Assembly: GCA_963666945.2 (NCBI GenBank) | Contig: CAXXRT010000028.1 | Location: 1 to 64,000 of the forward strand | Length of the DNA stretch: 64,000 bases | Direction: 5' to 3' | Origin: G963666945 sp963666945 | Lineage (GTDB): Bacteria; Bacteroidota; Bacteroidia; Bacteroidales; Marinifilaceae | Shown: positions 28,192 to 36,454 of the stretch, piece after piece | How the letters are laid out: every line of letters starts with the position of its first letter | How positions within the stretch are numbered: position 1 is the first letter of the stretch | Made by a program: the position numbers and the translations under genes | The notes under the pieces: model-generated | Database searches by the model: none | Seen by the model: the letters and a program-made list of their open reading frames with translations, nothing else | What the model was told of the DNA's origin: nothing

Positions 28192-28221
28192 AGAGGCTGG
28201 TTTTAAACCAGCCTCTTTTTC
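28192..28221 (+). terminator. rho-independent terminator after infB
   Basis: AGAGGCTGG and CCAGCCTCT form a stem extended by TTT/AAA, followed by five T. It lies within ten bases of the infB stop. Confidence 0.8.
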
Positions 28222-28263
28222 TATCTATAGTATTTTTCCAACTTATTGATCTTCCACACAAAG

Positions 28264-29535
28264 TTATTTCAAATTTCTTTCTCTTTCTCTGTAAAACTCC
28301 AAAAGACTAAAAACATCTTTATTCCCATTATAATCACAACCAAGTTCAGATAATAAATCACAAGCCCCCTTCAATACAGATTCTTTATTTAATTCTCTTT
28401 CATGAATATAATTAAGATATTTTAAAACATTCAACAGGTTTAAAAATTTAAAAAATTTACTTTTGAATACATTTATTGACGAACAATTAGAATTAATTTC
28501 ATTTATTCCATCCCTAAATGAAATACTTTCACAATACTCTTTTATATCAACAGGAAAGTCATTTATTATTGAAGAATACCTATAATCATCACATTTATAA
28601 AAATCATCAGCCCTTTCCAGTAATTTGCGAATACGTTTAAAAGCATTAATATTGTACGTCTTATAATCAAGATATTCATTATCTTTTATTTCACTAATTG
28701 ATCTTCCTGTTCCAAAAGGAGTTCTATCCGACATACGTGAAGAAGGAATAACACGTGTTGAATTAATCTCGCCAAACCCTCCCAGAGGAATTATTTTTTG
28801 CAAAAAATAAAAATCCTCTCCTGCCTGTTTTCTATTCATCCCCCCCTGCAAGGCATAATCAGAGGCTCTCACAGCGTAGGCTGAACCAATACAATAAAAA
28901 GCATGTGGATGTCCACAATAAGATAAGGCCGTCTTGTAATATCTCAAATACAACTCATAAAAAGCCGAAGCCTCATATACATCTTTATTGTATTCTGTTC
29001 CCTCAACAGGATGTTCGAAATATATTGAAGCCCCTCTATTCTTAACATTCGAGAAATAATCTTCAATAGCAACTAGATAGTTGCTATCACATAATGTATC
29101 AGCATCAAAACCTACAATCACACCCTCAGGTTTTTCTATAATATTAAACCTTCTCACTGCTTCATCCATTGCAATTTTTCTGGCAAGACCAACACCAGCA
29201 TGTTTACGCGGTAAATTTTCGACCTTTAGTACATAAAAACTAATGCCTTCAAACTTATTCCCAGATATCCATTGTTTAATCTCAGCATAAGTTTTGTTAT
29301 TAGCTTCAACTATATTATTACTGTCAGTTTCAGACGAATTAATAACAATAATAACTTCAGCAATACCATCTATTGGATAACATTTAGCAATACTTTCAAG
29401 ACTCTTGAGAATATCGGGCTCATTGTAACATGGAATAGTAATTATAATCTTTAAATCCTCGGGAACATTATCTCCAAGAAAAGACTCATATAATACTCTC
29501 GATTTCAAATACCTATCAGCAAATCCCATAATCAT
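28264..29535 (-). CDS. family 2 glycosyltransferase-like protein, cytoplasmic
   Basis: A soluble 423-residue protein whose first half is a GT-A glycosyltransferase: IIITIPCYNEPDILKSLESI opens the nucleotide-sugar fold (about 30-50), EVIIVINSSETD follows, VGFDADTLCDSNYL supplies the DxD metal site (about 143-156) and GEDFYFLQKI the later acidic motif (about 238-247). The last 130 residues are helical and not recognised. No membrane span is seen. The sugar and acceptor are unknown; the neighbouring ompH-like gene and a second glycosyltransferase suggest an envelope role, which is inference. Confidence 0.72.
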   Translation of the reverse strand: MIMGFADRYLKSRVLYESFLGDNVPEDLKIIITIPCYNEPDILKSLESIAKCYPIDGIAEVIIVINSSETDSNNIVEANNKTYAEIKQWISGNKFEGISFYVLKVENLPRKHAGVGLARKIAMDEAVRRFNIIEKPEGVIVGFDADTLCDSNYLVAIEDYFSNVKNRGASIYFEHPVEGTEYNKDVYEASAFYELYLRYYKTALSYCGHPHAFYCIGSAYAVRASDYALQGGMNRKQAGEDFYFLQKIIPLGGFGEINSTRVIPSSRMSDRTPFGTGRSISEIKDNEYLDYKTYNINAFKRIRKLLERADDFYKCDDYRYSSIINDFPVDIKEYCESISFRDGINEINSNCSSINVFKSKFFKFLNLLNVLKYLNYIHERELNKESVLKGACDLLSELGCDYNGNKDVFSLLEFYRERERNLK

Positions 29536-29599
29536 TCAAGAAAAAAAAAGCGAAGAATTAAAAACCCTTCGCTTAAAATATTTTTAACAAACAAAGAAA

Positions 29600-30188
29600 T
29601 CACTTTATATATCTCGCATTCAATTCATCAACAACCTGATTTGTAATATCCAAGCCTTTTTTAGAGTATAATACATTGCCTCCAAGAGTAGTACTTAGTA
29701 TAACATCAAAGTTATGTGTTTTATTAAATTCTTTAAGGAAATTTGTAAGAGTATCGTACAATTTCTTAGTAATTTCGCTTCTCTCTCTCATCATATTCTC
29801 AGACATTTCCTGTTGAAGCTTATCCAAAGAATTTTTTTTCTGAATAAGTTCCATTTGAGCTTTCTCTGCACGTTCGCGAGTTAGAAAAGCACCACTCTGA
29901 ACTTTCTTCTGAAAATCAGTAGCTTCCTTATCCAAGGAACTAGCTTTAATATTTAATTCTGCTCTTCTATCCTCCTGCTTTTTTAGAAAAGCTTCATTAA
30001 GCTCAACTGACATTTTATATTTAGATAATAAAGAATCTGTATTTAAATAAACAACAGAGGCACCCTTGACGGAGGCAACCGATTGATCTTGATTTTCTAC
30101 CTTATTCTCCCCTTTAAAATGCAAAAAAAAATAGAACTGCCACTGCAGCTAATAATAGAACATTTAATCCCAATGATAAATTCTTCAT
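29600..30188 (-). CDS. OmpH/Skp-like periplasmic chaperone with membrane anchor, one apparent +1 frameshift
   Basis: Skp-type proteins hold unfolded outer-membrane proteins in the periplasm. Residues follow the family plan: VVYLNTDSLLSKYKM near the start, a long charged coiled coil, then FDVILSTTLGGNVLYSKKGLDIT at the C-terminal strand. The true start is probably ATG 30188 (MKNLSLGLNVLLLAAVAVLF), giving an uncleaved membrane anchor. Reaching the rest requires dropping one base in the A-run 30123-30131. Otherwise translation would have to begin at a TTG at 30124, without any signal. Corrected length is 195 residues. Confidence 0.75.
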
Positions 30189-30360
30189 GTTAATCTAATT
30201 TAGGTTTTAAGCAAAACAATTTGTTATTATATCTGAACAAATATACATTTTTTCATGAAAGAATCATACTTTAGAATTATAAAAAAATAATACTAAAGGA
30301 AAGTATTTAATTAACATTATACTTTTTTCTTTAGTATTATTTTCACAGTAGATAAAATAA

Positions 30361-30996
30361 TTACGAAGCATTAGCTCTCTCTATTTTTATCTCCGATTTC
30401 TTTAGCAGCTTGTAAAGTAATTCCCTCGCTCTAAACAGCTGGGCTTTTACTGTACCCAATGGTAAATCCAATTCATCTGCAATTTCTTCATAAGAATACT
30501 CCTTAAAATACCTTAATTCAATAAGTCTCCGATACCTTTCTTTTAATTTTGATACTTCTTTTCTCATAAGTACAGCTTTCTGGGCCTTAATATACTCCTG
30601 CTCCGGATTTAATACATCAGCAGGAAGAGTCATTAGTACTGTCCTTTCAGATTCATCTACATCTTTACCATCAAGAGAAATTGTATTATTACGTTTTTTC
30701 CTAAGAAAATCAATACAATTGTTAGACGCAATCTTAAAAAGCCAAGTACTAAAAGCAAACCGAGGCGAATATTGCCTCAAATTACGGAAGGCCTTTCCAA
30801 AAGCTTCATAGGTCAAGTCCTCTGCATCTATTTTATTGTTAACCATTTTCAACAACATAAAATAGATTGCATCACGATAACGTTTAAAAAGCTCTTCAAA
30901 AGCTTTCTGATCACCGTCAATAGCTAATTTAACTAATTCGTAATCATGTTTAGCCTTATCAGACAAATTTGAATTTAGTTCCATTAAATCAACCAA
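30361..30996 (-). CDS. ECF-type RNA polymerase sigma factor
   Basis: A 211-residue sigma-70 family member with only regions 2 and 4. Region 2 carries AIYFMLLKMVNNKIDAEDLTYEAFGKAF in part and the core-binding FSTWLFKIASNNCIDFLRK (about 83-101). Region 4 has SYEEIADELDLPLGTVKAQL (about 170-189), the helix-turn-helix reading the -35 box. No anti-sigma factor gene is adjacent. Its first eight bases overlap the end of the upstream glycosyltransferase gene, which suggests co-transcription and coupled translation. Confidence 0.87.
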   Translation of the reverse strand: MVDLMELNSNLSDKAKHDYELVKLAIDGDQKAFEELFKRYRDAIYFMLLKMVNNKIDAEDLTYEAFGKAFRNLRQYSPRFAFSTWLFKIASNNCIDFLRKKRNNTISLDGKDVDESERTVLMTLPADVLNPEQEYIKAQKAVLMRKEVSKLKERYRRLIELRYFKEYSYEEIADELDLPLGTVKAQLFRARELLYKLLKKSEIKIERANAS

Positions 30997-32104
30997 TCCT
31001 TGCTTTTAAATACTGAACAAAACTTAATACACCTACTATTAATTCCATGTATAACGAATTTATGAATAAAAATTTTTCATTCAAAGCCTTCGATAGTAGT
31101 TTTACATTAACAGCACGTAATATAAGATAAAGGCCCATAACTGATGCTATCAACATTTTATTACTGAAAAAAGTAACCAATAGAACAAAATATATAAGCA
31201 GCAAAAATTTAATAAAAGGAACTATATCAATTCTTAATTTAGTACCTGACTTACAATATTTTCTATGTTGAAAATACAACATCTTATAATGTCTCCATTC
31301 ACGTTTAAGATCAATATAATCGACATACATATGAGCACCCGAAGAAAGAACAACCTCAATATTTTTTCCGTCAGACAATTCCTTAACAGGAAGAGCATCA
31401 TATCCAGCCTCTTTATTAGCATTTCCAGCAAAACAATTATTGGCAAAGTATGCTTTTTTCCTATACGCCACATTAGTTCCGTCACCTCTAAAAGCCCTTT
31501 TTCTCAGAGCAAATCCAATTGTTCTGAGATTCCTGATGAACCTATCAAGAAAAATTATATTACCCATAAAGGTATTAGCTTTTATATACATAGAATAGCC
31601 AATAACAACATTTGTATGAGGCCTAAATGCAGATTGCATTATATCTATCCATTTATCAGATGAAGGAATACAGTTAGCCTCAGAAAAAAGAACTATATCA
31701 TAGCTTGCCGCCTTCATACCCAAATTAACCGCAAGTTTTCTTGTATGAAGAAATTTGGCATCAGGTTTTATAGTAGTAACCTTTAAATTTGAGTATTGTT
31801 GTTTATAATGTGCCAGCACAGTCTGAGTATCATCGTAAGAACAGTCATCAACAACAATAACCTCAAAAACGGGATAATCCTGCTCAAGAAAATATTTTAA
31901 ATTATTTTTTAGAAACTCTGCATCATTTTGAGCCGTAATAACAACAGATACAGCATGTTTTTCAGTATTTACAGAAATTTTATTTTTTCTAATTAAAATA
32001 TAATTAAAAAGATCTATTATTAACAATATTAGTATTAAAAATACCAATACTCCCAATGATATAAGTTCAATAGTTGTTAATTGTGAGAATATTTTTTCTA
32101 CCAT
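30989..32104 (-). CDS. membrane-anchored family 2 glycosyltransferase
   Basis: An N-terminal membrane span (about 13-36, ISLGVLVFLILILLIIDLF) precedes a GT2 catalytic domain: VVITAQNDAEFLKNNLKYFL, VIVVDDCSYDDT (about 91-102), and VLFSEANCIPSS in place of the usual DAD-type motif. Two more hydrophobic segments close to the C-terminus (FIKFLLLIYFVLLVTFF) anchor it again. The ATG at 32104 (MVEKIFSQL) is preferred over one nine codons upstream because the latter adds a polar tail. It probably builds an envelope polysaccharide; the product is unknown. Confidence 0.77.
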   Translation of the reverse strand: MVEKIFSQLTTIELISLGVLVFLILILLIIDLFNYILIRKNKISVNTEKHAVSVVITAQNDAEFLKNNLKYFLEQDYPVFEVIVVDDCSYDDTQTVLAHYKQQYSNLKVTTIKPDAKFLHTRKLAVNLGMKAASYDIVLFSEANCIPSSDKWIDIMQSAFRPHTNVVIGYSMYIKANTFMGNIIFLDRFIRNLRTIGFALRKRAFRGDGTNVAYRKKAYFANNCFAGNANKEAGYDALPVKELSDGKNIEVVLSSGAHMYVDYIDLKREWRHYKMLYFQHRKYCKSGTKLRIDIVPFIKFLLLIYFVLLVTFFSNKMLIASVMGLYLILRAVNVKLLSKALNEKFLFINSLYMELIVGVLSFVQYLKARIG

Positions 32105-32231
32105 GAAATCGATATTATTATGAGTACACAAAAATAATCTAATACTTTAATTTTAAAAACATATTTACACATTTACTTAATAATAAATCAATATAATTTT
32201 CGTAAATATAAACCCATTAAACCAGACTCTT

Positions 32232-33428
32232 ATGATTACTAGTCATAAAAACAAAGGAACCATTGCCATACTAACAGGAGGAGGTGATGTTCCAGGGCTA
32301 AATCCAGCCATCAGAGCCATTACAATAAGAGCTTTAAGAGAAGGATATAAAATAATAGGAATAAGAAGAGGATGGAGAGGTCTAATTGATATTGTAAGGG
32401 AAAAAGATTTTGACAATTCCAATAACTATATAGAATTAACGGAAGATATAGTAAATAAAACCGGCAGAACAGGAGGTACATTTCTTCATACATCAAGAAC
32501 AAACCCATCACAAGTTCCAAAAGAAATGATCCCTGAACATCTAAAAGAAGAATACAATAAAAATACCAACGACCTAACATCCGAAGTTATAGCAAACCTT
32601 GAATTCCTAAATATCGACTACCTGATTCCGATAGGAGGAGACGACACCCTAAGTTATGCTGTTTGCCTTAATTCTGAAAACATAAAAATAATAGGTATTC
32701 CCAAAACTATGGATAACGATGTTCCAGGAACCGATTATTGCATAGGCTTTTCAACATGTGTTACCAGAACCATAGCCCTTACCAACAATCTAAGAACTAC
32801 AGCTGGATCGCACGAACGACTGCTTGTTCTGGAAATATTTGGACGCTATGCAGGATTTACTGCCATGTTACCCACACTTGCAGGAGCCGCAAACCGATGC
32901 GTAATACCGGAATACGAATTCAACATAAATCTCTTATGCGAACTTTTATGCGAAGACAGATTTAAAAATCCGAGTAAATATTCAGTCGTTATAGTCTCAG
33001 AAGGAGCAAAATACGATGGTTCAAATATGGTATTTGAGACCTCTGACAAAGATATGTTTGGTCATAAAAAACTTGGAGGTATTGGAGATATGGTTTCTAA
33101 CGACTTAAAAAGGCTATCCTCAAAATACAACAAAGGAGAAGGAATAAATGTTATCAATCAGAAATTAGGATATATGGTAAGATGCGGGGATCCCGATGCT
33201 ATCGATTCCATTGTACCCATGGCATACGGAAATCTGGCCCTGGACCTTATCACCAAAGGAATTCACGGAAGACTTGTTATACTCAGAAACGGAAGTTACG
33301 ATAATGCACCCATAGAAATAGTAACAAGTTTTAAAAAAATAGTAGATATCGAAAAATATTACAATACGGAAAGATTACGCCCAACATACAAAAGCTTCGA
33401 ATTTATGCCTTTATTCCTTATTCATTAA
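32232..33428 (+). CDS. 6-phosphofructokinase with PPi-type specificity residues
   Basis: A 398-residue phosphofructokinase-fold enzyme that phosphorylates fructose 6-phosphate in glycolysis. GGGDVPGLNPAIR (about 16-28) opens the phosphate-donor site. Two positions that distinguish donors are read directly: GGDDT (135-139) has Asp where ATP enzymes have Gly, and PKTMDNDVPGTD (157-168) has Lys where ATP enzymes have Gly. Both are the signature of pyrophosphate-dependent enzymes, which work reversibly. The call of PPi dependence is from these residues, not from measured activity. It stands alone between divergent and convergent neighbours. Confidence 0.8.
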   Translation: MITSHKNKGTIAILTGGGDVPGLNPAIRAITIRALREGYKIIGIRRGWRGLIDIVREKDFDNSNNYIELTEDIVNKTGRTGGTFLHTSRTNPSQVPKEMIPEHLKEEYNKNTNDLTSEVIANLEFLNIDYLIPIGGDDTLSYAVCLNSENIKIIGIPKTMDNDVPGTDYCIGFSTCVTRTIALTNNLRTTAGSHERLLVLEIFGRYAGFTAMLPTLAGAANRCVIPEYEFNINLLCELLCEDRFKNPSKYSVVIVSEGAKYDGSNMVFETSDKDMFGHKKLGGIGDMVSNDLKRLSSKYNKGEGINVINQKLGYMVRCGDPDAIDSIVPMAYGNLALDLITKGIHGRLVILRNGSYDNAPIEIVTSFKKIVDIEKYYNTERLRPTYKSFEFMPLFLIH

Positions 33429-33480
33429 AATAACAAAACACTAAGAAAAAAATCACAGTAAATTACATTTTAGCAAAAAA

Positions 33481-33515
33481 ATAAATAAAGGCCTAGTCGG
33501 CCTTTATTTATTTTT
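33481..33515. terminator. bidirectional terminator between phosphofructokinase and glmM
   Basis: ATAAATAAAGGCC (33481-33493) pairs with GGCCTTTATTTAT (33499-33511) around TAGTC; T/A runs flank both sides. Confidence 0.8.
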
Positions 33516-33522
33516 ACATATT

Positions 33523-34909
33523 TTAAATCATCCTTTCTACATCTTCAATAATCATAGAAGCAAGCTTTTCGGCTTCTTCCTTTGTATTACTCTCAGAATA
33601 TATCCTGATAATAGGCTCAGTATTTGATTTACGCATATGAACCCATCCATTTTCAAAATCAATTTTCACACCATCAATATCGGTAACCTCTTCATTTATA
33701 TATTTTTCCTTCATTGCTACAAGCAAGGAATCCACATCAATCTCCGGAGTTAGCTGTATCTTATTTTTAGAAATAAAATAATTAGGATATGAGGCCCTTA
33801 ATTCCGAACATTTTTTACCAGATTTGGCAAGATGAGTCAAGAAAAGAGCAATACCTACCAAGGCATCCCTCCCATAGTGGGACTCAGGATAAATAACACC
33901 GCCATTGCCTTCTCCTCCTATCACAGCAGAACACTCCTTCATAAGGGTAACCACATTAACCTCCCCTACTGCAGACGCACTGTAGTGTTTGTTATGTGAT
34001 TCAGTAACATTCCTAAGAGCCCTTGTTGAAGAAAGATTAGACACGGTATTTCCCGGAGTATTCGACAATACATAATCCGCAACAGCCACAAGAGTATACT
34101 CTTCACCAAACATGGATCCATCCTCATTAACAATAGCAAGGCGGTCAACATCAGGATCAACGACAAAGCCAACATCAGCACCCTTGGATTTTATCACGCT
34201 GGAAATCTCAGTAAGATTCTCAGGTAGAGGTTCCGGATTGTGAGGAAACTTACCATTAGGCTCACAGTAAAGTTCTATAACATCGTTAACCCCCAAAGCC
34301 CTTAACAAAGCCGGTATTGCAACACCCCCAACAGAATTCACCCCATCGATTGCAACCTTAAAATTTGCATCTTTTATTGCCTGAAGATCAACAAGATCAA
34401 GATCAATAACCTTATTGATATGTATATCATTATAATCAGATTTCTCTGTAATACGTCCTAATTCCGTTACCTCTGCAAAAGAAAAACTTTCCTTATCAGC
34501 AATAGCTAGAACCTCTTTACCATCCAGATCAGACAAGAATTCCCCCCTTGTTATTCAATAGCTTAAGCGCATTCCATTGAGCAGGGTTGTGACTTGCAGT
34601 AATAATAATACCACCATCGGCATTTTCCTCAGTAACAGCAATTTCTGTTGTAGGAGTAGAAGCAAGACCAATATTTACCACATCGATTCCAAGCCCTGTT
34701 AAAGTACCATTTATAATACTATTGACCATTGGTCCTGAAATACGGGCATCACGCCCTACAACTATTTTACAATCTTCTTTGTGAGTTCTATTCTTTATCC
34801 AGCTTCCAAAAGCTGCTGTAAATTTTACTATATCAAGAGGACTTAATCCTTCCCCGGGAATTCCCCCTATAGTTCCTCTGATACCAGATATTGATTTTAT
34901 TAAAGTCAT
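33523..34909 (-). pseudogene. glmM: phosphoglucosamine mutase / phosphohexomutase, one apparent +1 frameshift
   Basis: Alpha-D-phosphohexomutase superfamily, most like GlmM, which makes glucosamine 1-phosphate for peptidoglycan and lipid A. The start at 34909 gives MTLIKSISGIRGTIGG. The phosphoserine loop is ITASHNPAQWNALK, the metal loop DPDVDRLAIV, the sugar-recognition loop GEGNGGVIYPES and the phosphate loop RKSNTEPIIRIY. The frame breaks in the G-run 34542-34547; removing one base yields 461 residues, the expected length. GlmM is normally essential, so a real inactivation is unlikely unless another copy exists. A phosphomannomutase or phosphoglucomutase role is an alternative. Confidence 0.8.
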
Positions 34910-34998
34910 CCTATTAATATTATGGTTAATCCAAAACAGATCAAAAATAGTATTTATTATCAATTATTCATACATAAAAAGAAAAATAATATAAACAA

Positions 34999-35030
34999 AA
35001 ACACCATCCCGAAATATCGAAATGGTGTTT
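34999..35030 (-). terminator. terminator downstream of gcvH
   Basis: AAACACCAT (34999-35007) pairs with ATGGTGTTT (35022-35030), about 20 bases past the gcvH stop, with a TTTTT-containing tail on the minus strand. Confidence 0.6.
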
Positions 35031-35051
35031 CTTATATCTTTATATAAATTA

Positions 35052-35426
35052 TTATATCAACTCTTTATAAGCTTCTGCCGATAATAATTCATCTAATTGA
35101 GATTCGTCAGACATTTTAACTTTAATCATCCAACCATCTCCATAAGGATCTTTGTTTACTGCATCAGGAGCATCTTCAAGATTTTCGTTAATCTCAAGAA
35201 CTTCACCTGCAACAGGCATATACAAATCAGAAACAGTTTTTACTGCCTCAATTGTACCAAATACCTCTTCTTTATCTAACTCTTCACCTTCAGTTTCAAT
35301 TTCTACATAAACAATATCACCTAATTGGCTCTGAGCATAGTCAGTTACACCTATTACTGCAACATCACCTTCAACACGAACCCATTCGTGGTCTTTTGTG
35401 TACTTAAGATTTTCAGGTACATTCAT
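35052..35426 (-). CDS. gcvH: glycine cleavage system H protein
   Basis: A 124-residue lipoyl carrier that shuttles the aminomethyl group between the P, T and L proteins of glycine cleavage. The lipoylated residue is Lys63 in IEAVKTVSDLYMP, with YTKDHEWVRVEG near the N-terminus and DPYGDGWMIKVK near the C-terminus. It is a single-gene unit here; gcvP, gcvT and the lipoyl enzymes are not in the window. H protein may also serve as a lipoate donor for other complexes. Confidence 0.95.
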   Translation of the reverse strand: MNVPENLKYTKDHEWVRVEGDVAVIGVTDYAQSQLGDIVYVEIETEGEELDKEEVFGTIEAVKTVSDLYMPVAGEVLEINENLEDAPDAVNKDPYGDGWMIKVKMSDESQLDELLSAEAYKELI

Positions 35427-35568
35427 ATCCTAAATATTTTAAATAATAAAATTAATACTTTTAATCTGTTGCCAAAATTACACTTTTTTTTTAAATCCCA
35501 AATTTATTTTACAATGAGTTATTTGAATTTATTAAATTACTATTTTTGAGCTGTTAAAATCAGAAAAT

Positions 35569-36190
35569 ATGGACTTACAATCATTCCCCTCGAAATTACT
35601 AGAGAAAGCAGTAAATCAATTTGCCAGTTTACCTGGAATAGGAAGAAAAACAGCATTACGTCTGGTTCTTCACATTTTAAATCAGTCGGAAGAAGATGTT
35701 AATATATTTTCAAACAGCCTGACTGAGCTTAAAAAAAATGTAAAACATTGCAAGGTTTGTCACAATATCTCGGATACAGAAACATGCGACATATGTTCCA
35801 ACAAAACCAGAAACCACTCACAAGTATGTGTTGTCGAAAATATTAAAGATGTAATGTCTATAGAAAACACACAGCAATACAAAGGTATATACCACGTACT
35901 GGGAGGCCTAATTTCACCTATGGATGGAATAGGTCCTGGCAATCTCACAATTAACAGTCTTGAGCAAAAAGTTAAGGAAGGTAAAATAGACGAGATTATT
36001 CTTGCCCTCAGTGCCACAATGGAAGGAGATACCACCAATTTTTTATATATATAAAAGACTAAACAACTACCCTGTAAACATTAGCACAATAGCTAGAGGC
36101 GTGTCTATTGGCGACGAACTGGAATACATTGATGAAATCACATTGGGAAGATCTATTGTAAACAGAATGCCTTTTAAAAATACAATATAA
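35569..36190 (+). pseudogene. recR: recombination mediator RecR, one apparent +1 frameshift
   Basis: RecR acts with RecF/RecO to load RecA at single-strand gaps. The sequence shows a helix-hairpin-helix (SLPGIGRKTALRLVLHI, about 20-36), a four-cysteine zinc finger (CKVCHNISDTETCDIC, about 61-76) and a Toprim domain (VCVVENIKDVMSIE). The frame breaks in the T-run 36039-36044; with one T removed translation continues as FYIYKRLNNYPVNISTIARG through LEYIDEITLGRSI to a stop at 36188. Corrected length of 206 residues fits the family. Confidence 0.87.
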
Positions 36191-36399
36191 ACAAAAACAA
36201 ATCATCCCCCTACTACCTGTTCGTAATACAACTACTTCGCGATTTCTGTTTAGTTTGTATATACCTTGTGTATATAAAGCATACACAAAGTAAGGGGAAA
36301 AAATCCGTCAAGTATCCAGAAAGAGGAGACTTGGTATAAGTATGATACAAGGAAGATACGACTTTGGTAAGAATAATTACTGAAGAACAGACAAAAAAA

Positions 36400-36424
36400 A
36401 TAGGTACCCCCAATGAGTACCTAT
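36400..36424 (-). terminator. terminator downstream of pnp
   Basis: ATAGGTAC (36400-36407) and GTACCTAT (36417-36424); on the minus strand the stem is followed by an eight-T run. It lies about 30 bases after the pnp stop. Confidence 0.7.
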
Positions 36425-36454
36425 CTCTATATGTTGTATCTACGACCTTAAGTC

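Noticed and set aside
36191..36454. Repeats such as TTGTGTAT/ATACACAA in the gap between recR and pnp
   Set aside because: Short, A/T-rich and without an open frame or a known RNA shape; only the pnp terminator at its end is supported.
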